From contig NZ_JACIEH010000001.1 of the NCBI RefSeq assembly GCF_014196745.1, positions 682,001 through 746,000 on the forward strand: a stretch of DNA of 64,000 nucleotides. Reading direction: 5' to 3'. Every line of letters starts with the position of its first letter. Position 1 is the first letter of the stretch. Shown here one piece after another: positions 26,791 to 33,627 of the stretch. The notes below the pieces were generated by a model that did no database searches, was not told the DNA's origin, and saw only the letters and a list, made by a program, of their open reading frames with translations. Both the position numbers and the translations under genes were made by a program. Source of the DNA: Sphingomonas kyeonggiensis. Its GTDB lineage: Bacteria; Pseudomonadota; Alphaproteobacteria; Sphingomonadales; Sphingomonadaceae.

Positions 26791-27443
26791 TGGGCTGGCT
26801 GATGCTCGCGCTCGTCGCCCTGGTTGCGGCGCTGGCGCTCGTGCTGCTGCGCTATCCCCGCAAGCTGTGGACCGTGGCGGCCACCGCGATGATGCTCGGC
26901 GCGGCAGGCTATGCCTGGCAGGGGAGCCCGGCGCTGCCCGGCCATCCGGTTGCCGCCGATGCCCAGAAGAACCTGGTCAACCAGGAGATGGTTGACCTGC
27001 GCGACGCGATGTTCGGCAAATACGGCACCTATGCCTGGAGCTATGGCAACCTTGCCGACGGCATGCTTCGCCAGGGCGACCGCGAGCGGGCGACCAAGGT
27101 TTGGCAGGGCGCGGTGCGCCAGGTGCCGGGGGACGTGGCGCTGTGGACCGGCTTCGGCTCGGCACTGGCCGAATATGACGGCAACCAGATCTCGCCGGCG
27201 GCGCAGTTCGCCTTCGACAAGGCGCTGGCGATCAGCCCGACGCATCCCGGTCCGCCCTTCTTCTACGGCCTCGCGCTGGTCCGTGCCGGCCGCTACGCCG
27301 AGGCCAAGCCCTGGTGGGACAAGGCGCTGGCGCTGACCCCGGAAAAGGCGAGCTATCGCGACCAGCTGGCGGCACGCCTGCTGGTGCTGGACATGCTGCT
27401 GGCGGACGCGGCGCGGCAGCAGGGACAGGCGCCGAGGCCCTAG
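26787..27443 (+). CDS. ccmI: CcmI-like TPR protein (short form)
   Basis: 218 aa, about half of an enterobacterial or rhodobacterial CcmI (about 400 aa). Two N-terminal membrane helices (MLALVALVAALALVLL and AATAMMLGAAGYAW) are followed by TPR repeats (YGNLADGMLRQGDRERATKVW, FYGLALVRAGRYAEAKPWWDKAL). CcmI chaperones apocytochrome c to the heme lyase. Two in-frame ATGs at 26787 and 26790; the first overlaps the ccmH stop. Last gene of the operon. Confidence 0.85.
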   Translation: MMGWLMLALVALVAALALVLLRYPRKLWTVAATAMMLGAAGYAWQGSPALPGHPVAADAQKNLVNQEMVDLRDAMFGKYGTYAWSYGNLADGMLRQGDRERATKVWQGAVRQVPGDVALWTGFGSALAEYDGNQISPAAQFAFDKALAISPTHPGPPFFYGLALVRAGRYAEAKPWWDKALALTPEKASYRDQLAARLLVLDMLLADAARQQGQAPRP

Positions 27444-27529
27444 CGGACCTGCCCCAAAGATCGCGAACATCGTGCACGGCGCGCCAGTGCGCTGCGCAAT
27501 ATCCTTGCGCGCGGCCGATCCTATCTTTC

Positions 27530-27571
27530 CTACAAAGCAAAGAGCGGCCGGGACCCGAGTCCCGACCGCTC
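27530..27571 (-). terminator. Terminator of ald
   Basis: GAGCGG-C-CGGGAC (27542-27554) pairs with GTCCCG-A-CCGCTC (27559-27571) around CCGA. On the minus strand the stem is followed by TTTGCTTTG, so it ends ald transcripts; it may also stop ccm readthrough. Confidence 0.75.
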
Positions 27572-27613
27572 CACGCAAACATGCGAAATCCTACATTACA
27601 AGCGGAGAGGCGA

Positions 27614-28720
27614 TCAGCCCGCCCAGGCCTCGTACGGCAGGTCGAGATCGTCGGCGACGGCCTTGAACGCGATCTTGCCCTTGTAGACGTTGAGGCCGTT
27701 GGCGAGGTGCTTGTCGGCCTTCATCGCACCCTCGGCGCCGAGGTTGGCGAGCTTGAGCACGAACGGCAGCGTCGCGTTGTTGAGCGCAAAGGCCGAGGTG
27801 CGAGCGACCGCGCCCGGCATGTTGGCAACGCAATAATGGATCACGCCGTCGACTTCGTAGACCGGATTGTCGTGCGTAGTCGCATGGCTGGTCTCGAAGC
27901 AGCCGCCCTGGTCGATCGCGATGTCGACCAGCACCGAGCCGCGCATCATCGTCTTGAGCATCTCGCGGGTGACGAGCTTGGGTGCCGCGGCGCCCGGCAC
28001 CAGCACCGCGCCGATCACGACCTGCGAGGTCTTCACCGCCTCGGCGATCGCGGCCTTGCTGGCATAGGCGGTCTTGATCTGGCTGCCGAAATGCATGTCG
28101 AGCTCGGCCAGGCGCTCATTGTTGATGTCGTAGATGGTGACGTCGGCGCGCTGGCCGGTCGCCATCTGCGCGGCGTTGATGCCCGAGACGCCGCCGCCGA
28201 GAATCGCGACCTTGCACGGCGCCACGCCCGGCACGCCGCCGAGCAGTTCGCCGCGGCCGCCCTGTTCCTTCTCGAGATAGTGCGAGGCGACCTGGACCGA
28301 CATGCGGCCGGCGACTTCCGACATCGGCTTGAGCAGGGGCAGGGCGCCCGAGTTCGAGGTGACGGTCTCATAGGCGATGCAGGTCGCGCCCGAGGCCATC
28401 AGGCCCTCGGCCTGGGGCTTGTCGGCGGCGAGGTGGAGATAGGTGAACAGCAGGTGGCGCGGCTCGAGCATCGCGATTTCCTGCGGCTGCGGCTCCTTGA
28501 CCTTCACGATCATGTCCGAGCCGGCGAACACCGCGGCGGCGTCGGGAGCGATTTTCGCGCCGACGGCGGTATAGGCCGCGTCGTCGAAATCGATGCCCAT
28601 GCCAGCCTTGGTCTCGACCAGCACTTCATGGCCGGCATGGACCAGCTCGGCCACCGAGGCCGGGGTCAGGCCGACGCGATATTCGTGATTCTTGATTTCC
28701 TTGGGAACGCCGATGCGCAT
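27614..28720 (-). CDS. ald: Alanine dehydrogenase
   Basis: A 368-aa NAD-dependent enzyme that interconverts L-alanine with pyruvate and ammonia. It opens MRIGVPKEIKNHEYRVG, has the catalytic KVKEPQ lysine segment (about 75) and LFTYLHLA, the Rossmann motif AILGGGVSGINAAQMA (about 169), and the tail VYKGKIAFKAVADDLDLPY. AGGAG precedes the ATG. Divergent from an Lrp-family gene, which probably controls it by alanine. Confidence 0.97.
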   Translation of the reverse strand: MRIGVPKEIKNHEYRVGLTPASVAELVHAGHEVLVETKAGMGIDFDDAAYTAVGAKIAPDAAAVFAGSDMIVKVKEPQPQEIAMLEPRHLLFTYLHLAADKPQAEGLMASGATCIAYETVTSNSGALPLLKPMSEVAGRMSVQVASHYLEKEQGGRGELLGGVPGVAPCKVAILGGGVSGINAAQMATGQRADVTIYDINNERLAELDMHFGSQIKTAYASKAAIAEAVKTSQVVIGAVLVPGAAAPKLVTREMLKTMMRGSVLVDIAIDQGGCFETSHATTHDNPVYEVDGVIHYCVANMPGAVARTSAFALNNATLPFVLKLANLGAEGAMKADKHLANGLNVYKGKIAFKAVADDLDLPYEAWAG

Positions 28721-28856
28721 GGAAGCCTCTCCTGAAAGCGATTGGCGCGCAGAATATCGCATGGCGGGCGATGAATCCCTGCAAAGATATGACAAGCGAT
28801 GCGGCTGGACGCATGGAATTGCTGTAAATGACATGAAGATGCGCTATCCATGCAGG
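28721..28856. promoter_or_regulatory. Divergent ald/Lrp control region
   Basis: 136 bp between the two start codons, more AT-rich than the flanks (for example AGATATGACAAG near 28784). Lrp-type regulators usually bind such gaps as multimers; I see imperfect repeats of GCGAT(A/G) but no clear operator. Confidence 0.4.
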
Positions 28857-29324
28857 ATGGACAGGATCGACGCAGCTATCCTCAAATCGCTCGCCGCCGA
28901 TGCGCGCGCGCCGGTGAGCGCGATCGCCGGCGAGGTGGGCCTCTCGCAATCGGCCTGTACCCGCCGCATCCAGGCGCTCGAGGCGTCGGGGCATCTGCTC
29001 GGCTATGGCGCGCGACTCGGGCACCGGCGGCTGGGCTTCCGGATCACTGCGCTGGTCGACATCACGCTGGGCACGCAGGTGGAGGAGGACCTGGCGCGCT
29101 TCGAGGCGGCGGTAGCGCAGATCGACGGGGTGGTGGAATGCGCGCTGGTCTCGGGTGGACAGGATTACCGGCTCAAGATCCTGGCGCGCGACCTGGACGA
29201 TTATGAGCGGCTGCACCGCGAGCATCTCGGGCGGCTGCCCGGCGTGGTGACGATCAATTCGAGCTTCGTGCTGCGCGCGATCCCGACGCGGAGCGAAGCG
29301 GAGGCGCTGTTCGGCGGGCGGTAA
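28857..29324 (+). CDS. Lrp/AsnC family transcriptional regulator
   Basis: 155 aa. N-terminal winged helix (MDRIDAAILKSLAADARAP, GLSQSACTRRIQALEASG) and a C-terminal RAM ligand-binding domain (ECALVSGGQDYRLKILARD). ATG 28857 is chosen because homologues begin MDxID; ATGs at 28833 and 28839 are alternatives and none has a good ribosome site. Placement back to back with ald suggests it is the alanine-responsive activator (AldR-like). Confidence 0.9.
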   Translation: MDRIDAAILKSLAADARAPVSAIAGEVGLSQSACTRRIQALEASGHLLGYGARLGHRRLGFRITALVDITLGTQVEEDLARFEAAVAQIDGVVECALVSGGQDYRLKILARDLDDYERLHREHLGRLPGVVTINSSFVLRAIPTRSEAEALFGGR

Positions 29325-29367
29325 GGGGCGGCCGGCCGCCGGAAGAAGTGGTTCGGTCGAAAGGCAG

Positions 29368-30288
29368 CTACGCCCCTTCGATCGCGCCCATTTCAGGCGC
29401 GGCGGCCATCGCGCGAAATGCCGGGACGAGCCAGTCGCGGAACCGGGCGATCTTGCGCGTATGCCGGCGGTTCTCGGCATGGACGAACCAATAGGCGGTG
29501 CCTTCATCGGCTATGGTGGCGAAAGGACATATGAGGCGCCCGCTCGCGAGTTCCGGACGCCATAGCATCGGGGTCATCAGCGCGATTCCATGTCCGGCGA
29601 GTGCCGCCTGCCCCTCGGTCGCCTGTGAGTCCATGCGAATGCCGCCGCGTCCGAGATCGTCCCCGATCTCCACGCCGGCACTTCGGAACCATATCGGCCA
29701 CCACCGATCCTGCGGGCTGATCCTCTGCATTTCCAAGGCCTTGCCGGCATCCAGCGGCAGTTGGTGCCCCTCGATCAGCGCCGGACTGCACATCGGAGTG
29801 AAGTCGACCGTCGCCAGATGCTCGGATTTCAGGCCAGGCCAATCCCCGCGGCCAGATCTTATGGCGACGTCGATGCGGGATTCTGCAAGGTCGATCACCG
29901 TACCGCTGACTTCGAGCTCGATCTCGATATCCGGATGCTCGGCCTGAAAGGTGCCGATGTTTCGCGCCAGCCAGTTGTTCGCGAAACTAGCCGTCGTGGC
30001 GATGCGCAATACCGTCTCGCTCTCGCCGGTGAGCTCGTCGAACGCCATTTCGATCTCGTCGAAGGCGATTGCCAGCCGTGACGCGACGCGGGCCCCACCG
30101 GCAGTCAGTTCGGCGCGTCTTCCCCGCCGCACGAAGAGCGGTTCGCCGACCCGCTCCTCGAGTATCTTGATCTGATAGCTGATGGCGGCCTGGGTCATCC
30201 CCAATTCAGCGGCCGCCGCCGTGAAGGTGCCCCTGCGCGCGATCGCTTCGAATGCGCGAACTGCGGGAAGCGGGGGGAGCCGTCGCAT
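29368..30288 (-). CDS. LysR-type regulator, GcvA-like
   Basis: 306 aa. The N-terminal helix-turn-helix reads MRRLPPLPAVRAFEAIARRG, TAAAAELGMTQAAISYQIKILEE, then the substrate-binding domain with VLRIATTASFANNWLARNIG. The opening RLPPLPALRAFE is the GcvA/AmpR subgroup pattern. It is convergent with the Lrp gene and divergent from a small unknown gene at 30394, a likely target. A longer upstream frame exists but is not needed. Confidence 0.92.
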   Translation of the reverse strand: MRRLPPLPAVRAFEAIARRGTFTAAAAELGMTQAAISYQIKILEERVGEPLFVRRGRRAELTAGGARVASRLAIAFDEIEMAFDELTGESETVLRIATTASFANNWLARNIGTFQAEHPDIEIELEVSGTVIDLAESRIDVAIRSGRGDWPGLKSEHLATVDFTPMCSPALIEGHQLPLDAGKALEMQRISPQDRWWPIWFRSAGVEIGDDLGRGGIRMDSQATEGQAALAGHGIALMTPMLWRPELASGRLICPFATIADEGTAYWFVHAENRRHTRKIARFRDWLVPAFRAMAAAPEMGAIEGA

Positions 30289-30393
30289 GGCGCTTGATAA
30301 AGCCTCTTGATAAGAGGTGTCGATCCTTTTGTTGGAAGCGTAAGCCGAAGATCCGCATCTCTTCCGGGCAAGCTTCTGATCCGGAGGGCAGCC

Positions 30394-30657
30394 ATGATCG
30401 ATGAGATGTATGATCGCGCCTGGGGTGAGCATCACCGGCGCTTCAGCCAGGATGTACACGCCCTGCTGCGAAAGGCCGGGCGCGCGTTGCGATCTGTATT
30501 CAGGCGCCGAATGTCTTCGGACGGGGAGGCGGATATTCCCGGCTCTGCACGGATCGGGGGCGACTGCGCTGGTGTGGCGGCGCGGTCCGGCGCAGCGGAT
30601 ACTGGATGCGCCATGGCGGGGGCCGGCCGCGCCAATGCGGACGGCCCCCGCCGATGA
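30394..30657 (+). CDS. Small basic protein of unknown function
   Basis: 87 aa starting MIDEMYDRAWGEHHRRFSQD. The ATG has a strong GGAGGG site 5 nt upstream, and the first 40 residues are an amphipathic basic helix (VHALLRKAGRALRSVFRRR). The second half is Gly/Ala-rich and less convincing, so a real gene may be partly degraded downstream. It is 105 bp from the divergent LysR gene, a usual arrangement for a regulated target. Confidence 0.5.
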   Translation: MIDEMYDRAWGEHHRRFSQDVHALLRKAGRALRSVFRRRMSSDGEADIPGSARIGGDCAGVAARSGAADTGCAMAGAGRANADGPRR

Positions 30658-30667
30658 TCGTGCCCGA

Positions 30668-31489
30668 TCACTTCACCGGGCGGCAATTCTCCAGCAGCAG
30701 GCCATGGGCGTTCGGGTTGAAATTGGCATAGACGCCCGAGAGCTTGATCCGCTTGCCGGGCTTGAGCTGCAGCGCGAACACCGACTGGCCCTTGGCCAAC
30801 CGGCAGAAGATGTCGGTCTTGAACGGCGCGGTGCCGGGCAGGCGGATCGCTTCGTTATAGGGCTCGGGGATGTCGTAGGTGACGACATAGGCGTCATCCA
30901 TCTTGTCGATCGACTTCACCGTGCCGCTGACGATGAAGGTCTTGTCCTTGTAGCGCAGCGGAATGGCGGCGGCGTTGCGCTGGGTGTCCTTGGAGATCTG
31001 GTGCGAGATCGACAGCGCGTCCATGTCGAGCGGCGCCTTGTTGCCGGCCGCGTTCATGCCCGCGCTGGCTGCCGCGGTTCCCGCCCGGCCGGTCTTCAGC
31101 TGGTTCAGCATGCCGCACATCTCGGCCTTGGCGGGCTCGCTCGGGGCCGACATGCCGGCGCGCAGCTTTGCCTCCATCCGGACATTGCCGTCGGGCGTGG
31201 CGGTGATGGTGATCGGGAAGGCGCGGACCTTGCCGGTCTGCGGCTGCTCGATCAGCATGCTGCCGTCCTCGGGCTCGGCAGCCAGCACGTCATATCCCTT
31301 GGTGACGACGATCCCGCGCATCTGGCCGATCGCGCTGGCCGGCGTCAGGCCCGGCAGCGTCACCGAGGCGGCGAATTTCTGGCCGCTGATGAAGCTCCCG
31401 CTCTTGGTGAAGGACTCCTCGCAGGTGCCGGCATGCGCGAGCGCCGGAACGAGCAGCGCAATCGGTACGCAGATACAGGATAGACGCAT
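30668..31489 (-). CDS. Secreted protein with tRNA_anti-like OB-fold domain
   Basis: 273 aa. Signal peptide MRLSCICVPIALLVPALAHA. The N-terminal half is an unnamed domain (SFISGQKFAASVTLPGLTP) and the C-terminal half an OB-fold of the tRNA_anti-like type (FIVSGTVKSIDKMDDAYVVTYDI, RIKLSGVYANFNPNAHGLLLENC). In exported proteins this fold is of unknown function and should not be read as RNA binding. Two palindromes lie in the divergent gap upstream. Confidence 0.75.
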   Translation of the reverse strand: MRLSCICVPIALLVPALAHAGTCEESFTKSGSFISGQKFAASVTLPGLTPASAIGQMRGIVVTKGYDVLAAEPEDGSMLIEQPQTGKVRAFPITITATPDGNVRMEAKLRAGMSAPSEPAKAEMCGMLNQLKTGRAGTAAASAGMNAAGNKAPLDMDALSISHQISKDTQRNAAAIPLRYKDKTFIVSGTVKSIDKMDDAYVVTYDIPEPYNEAIRLPGTAPFKTDIFCRLAKGQSVFALQLKPGKRIKLSGVYANFNPNAHGLLLENCRPVK

Positions 31490-31574
31490 TGTTTTCCCTC
31501 TTTTGTTTCTCGCCGTGGTGAGCAGGCAAGGCTGTATGGCCGCAAAGCGATGCTCCGCCAACGCGGGAAACTCT

Positions 31575-31611
31575 GCCGATATCGGCGGTCAGGCCGAGCC
31601 GACTAGTCGGC
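31575..31611. promoter_or_regulatory. Pair of perfect palindromes in a divergent promoter region
   Basis: GCCGATATCGGC (31575-31586) and GCCGACTAGTCGGC (31598-31611) share GCCGA/TCGGC arms, with centres 24 bp apart. They lie between the OB-fold gene (start 31489) and the GFA-family gene (start 31658), where a dimeric repressor could bind twice. Confidence 0.5.
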
Positions 31612-31657
31612 AGGGACCGGCACTGGCAGGATGGCACTCGATCAACCGGAGAGGCGT

Positions 31658-32059
31658 ATGCTGAAGGGATCCTGCCATTGTGGCGCAGCGGCCTGGACCC
31701 TGAGCGGGGATCCGGGCTCGATCACGGCGTGCAATTGCACGCTCTGCCGTCGCTATGGCGCGCTCTGGGCCTATGATTTCGAAGGGGAACGCGTTGCCGT
31801 CACCGGCCCGACCTCGCGCTTCCGCCGGGTCGGCAAGGAAGATCCGGCGCTCGAGATCCTGTTCTGCCCGAGCTGCGCCGGGGTGCTGGCGTGGCGTGGA
31901 CTACGGCTCGAGGAGGATGGCCGGCGGCGCATGGCGGTCAATCTGCGCCTCGCCGAGCTGGAAGCGGTCGCCGACCTGCCGATCGATCATTTCGACGGGC
32001 TCGACACCTTCGAGGACCTGCCCCCTAGCGGGCGCACCGTGCGCGATCTCTGGGCCTGA
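31658..32059 (+). CDS. GFA/CENP-V family zinc protein
   Basis: 133 aa. Zinc-binding cysteines occur as SCHCG, CNCTLCRRYG and FCPSC, the layout of the glutathione-dependent formaldehyde-activating (GFA) superfamily. Members bind thiol adducts or have unknown roles; activation of formaldehyde is not assured. GGAGAGG precedes ATG 31658. Confidence 0.88.
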   Translation: MLKGSCHCGAAAWTLSGDPGSITACNCTLCRRYGALWAYDFEGERVAVTGPTSRFRRVGKEDPALEILFCPSCAGVLAWRGLRLEEDGRRRMAVNLRLAELEAVADLPIDHFDGLDTFEDLPPSGRTVRDLWA

Positions 32060-32917
32060 TCAGCGCAGCGCCTTCATCCGGCGCCGGACATCCTCCCAAT
32101 CGGTCATGAACATCGCCGCGGCGAGGCGGGCGACCGGGCGCTCCGGATCGAGCCGGTCGGTGCGCAGGGCGTCATTCTCCTGCGAATAGCTGGACACATG
32201 AGCCAGCAGCGGATGCACGCCCGGGGCGCCGGGCTGGTACCAGCTGCGGTCGTTCTGCAGCTGCGCCGCGAGCGGCCTGGGGTTCCAGGCATATTCGGAT
32301 CGGGGATCATAGTCCGGCAGGCGATCGGCGACGTAGAGGCCGAAGGCGGAGCCGGTGCGGATCTGCAGGCTGGCGCCCTGGACACCCTCGGCCAGCACCT
32401 GGCGGTGCGCCAGCATGTCATAGGGATTGAGGAACACGCGCAGCACCGCGCCTTCCTCGGACGGCGTGATGTAGCGCCCGTCGCGCAGGATGGTGCCGGG
32501 CTTGCCCTCGATCACGCTCTTGGCGTTGATGCTGAAGGTCGCGCCGACCAGCCTGACCCCTGCCTCGGTTGGGACGACCGAGATGTTGATGTCGGCCTGG
32601 AGCGCGGTGCCGCGCACGTCGCGCAGCGACGGCTGGAGCATCAGTGCGTCGAATACCAGCATCGCGCGGCGGCGGAGCAGATCGATCTCGGCGACCGGGA
32701 TGCGCGGGCCGCTGAGGGGCTGGTGGACATGGAGGTCGGGCGTCCTGGAATACCAGCCGGGCAGGCCGGCGCCGGGACTGGGCGTGCCGGTAGCCCAGCG
32801 CTGCATCAGCTTCTTCGGCGCCCGGCTGTCGCCCGGCGCGGCGGTGGCGGCGGCGGGAACCGATGGGGCGATCACGGTCAGGCCGAGCAGGGTGAACTTC
32901 AGCAGGGAATAGGACAT
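32060..32917 (-). CDS. Exported protein of unknown function
   Basis: 285 aa with signal peptide MSYSLLKFTLLGLTVIAPSVPAAATA. The mature protein has no family I recognise: it contains PDLHVHQPLSGPRIPVAEIDLL, DINISVVPTEAGVRLVGATFSIN and a Tyr/Trp-rich part (YAWNPRPLAAQLQNDRSWYQ). ATG 32917 is chosen for the leader; a longer in-frame extension to 33238 lies on the antisense of the cupin gene and is not coding. Confidence 0.65.
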   Translation of the reverse strand: MSYSLLKFTLLGLTVIAPSVPAAATAAPGDSRAPKKLMQRWATGTPSPGAGLPGWYSRTPDLHVHQPLSGPRIPVAEIDLLRRRAMLVFDALMLQPSLRDVRGTALQADINISVVPTEAGVRLVGATFSINAKSVIEGKPGTILRDGRYITPSEEGAVLRVFLNPYDMLAHRQVLAEGVQGASLQIRTGSAFGLYVADRLPDYDPRSEYAWNPRPLAAQLQNDRSWYQPGAPGVHPLLAHVSSYSQENDALRTDRLDPERPVARLAAAMFMTDWEDVRRRMKALR

Positions 32918-33011
32918 GTCCCGGGCAATACCGGGTCGCGCCGCGTCTGGCGTCCCGATTGGCCGCAGGACTGTCCGTCTTGGTCGAGAAGTTCCGCTGC
33001 GAGTGGGGCGC

Positions 33012-33491
33012 CTATTTCGCGCCGGGGAGCTTGATGCCGAGCAGGACCAGCCGGTCTCCGGTGATCCCGAACCAGTGCGGCACGCCGGCAGGGACGAGGA
33101 TGACGTCGCCGGGACCGAGCGTGCGGGTGGTACCGCCCTCGATGCGGCTGCCTTCGACCAGCCCGGGGTTGCGGGTCGCCGGGTCGGCCAGGGTGCCGCC
33201 CGAGACCAGGGTGCCGGCACCTTCCAGCACGATCGCATATTCCGCTTCGGCGGGGTGGACCGCCGGGCGGCCCGGCTTCTTCCAGATCTCGATCGCCGCC
33301 ACGGTCGCGCCGTCGCGGACCAGCGGACGCCACATGAAGCCCTGACCGGGCTTCATCTCGGCGAGCATCGCGCGGGTCTGGGCCTGGACGTCTGCGCTTG
33401 CGGCGAAGCTGGTCGGATCGGCGGTCTGGGCGGAGGCGATGCCGGGCGAGCATGCCAGGAGGAGCGCGAGCGTCGTGCCTAGGGTCTTCAC
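33012..33491 (-). CDS. Exported cupin-domain protein
   Basis: 159 aa with a signal peptide (VKTLGTTLALLLACSPGIASAQ) from GTG 33491, with GGAGAG upstream; ATG 33527 is an in-frame alternative. Cupin motif 1 surrounds VHPAEAEYAIVLEGAGTLV and motif 2 is LGPGDVILVPAGVPHWF, retaining metal-type His residues. Probably binds a small ligand or metal; function unknown. Confidence 0.82.
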   Translation of the reverse strand: MKTLGTTLALLLACSPGIASAQTADPTSFAASADVQAQTRAMLAEMKPGQGFMWRPLVRDGATVAAIEIWKKPGRPAVHPAEAEYAIVLEGAGTLVSGGTLADPATRNPGLVEGSRIEGGTTRTLGPGDVILVPAGVPHWFGITGDRLVLLGIKLPGAK

Positions 33492-33536
33492 CGCGTCTCT
33501 CCTGCCGATCCGTCTGTGACAAGACATAAGAAGCGG

Positions 33537-33561
33537 GACCCCGGGTCAAGCCCCGGGGACT
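33537..33561. repeat. REP-like palindrome
   Basis: GACCCCGGG, TCAAG, CCCCGGGGAC form a GC-rich hairpin of the type scattered between genes in sphingomonad genomes. It lies in the divergent gap before the GH31 gene. Confidence 0.5.
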
Positions 33562-33627
33562 ACGACCTTAGCCCTGCTTGCGGCGACGGAAGTTTCGCGC
33601 AACGCATGGGCCAGGGAGAGTCGAACG

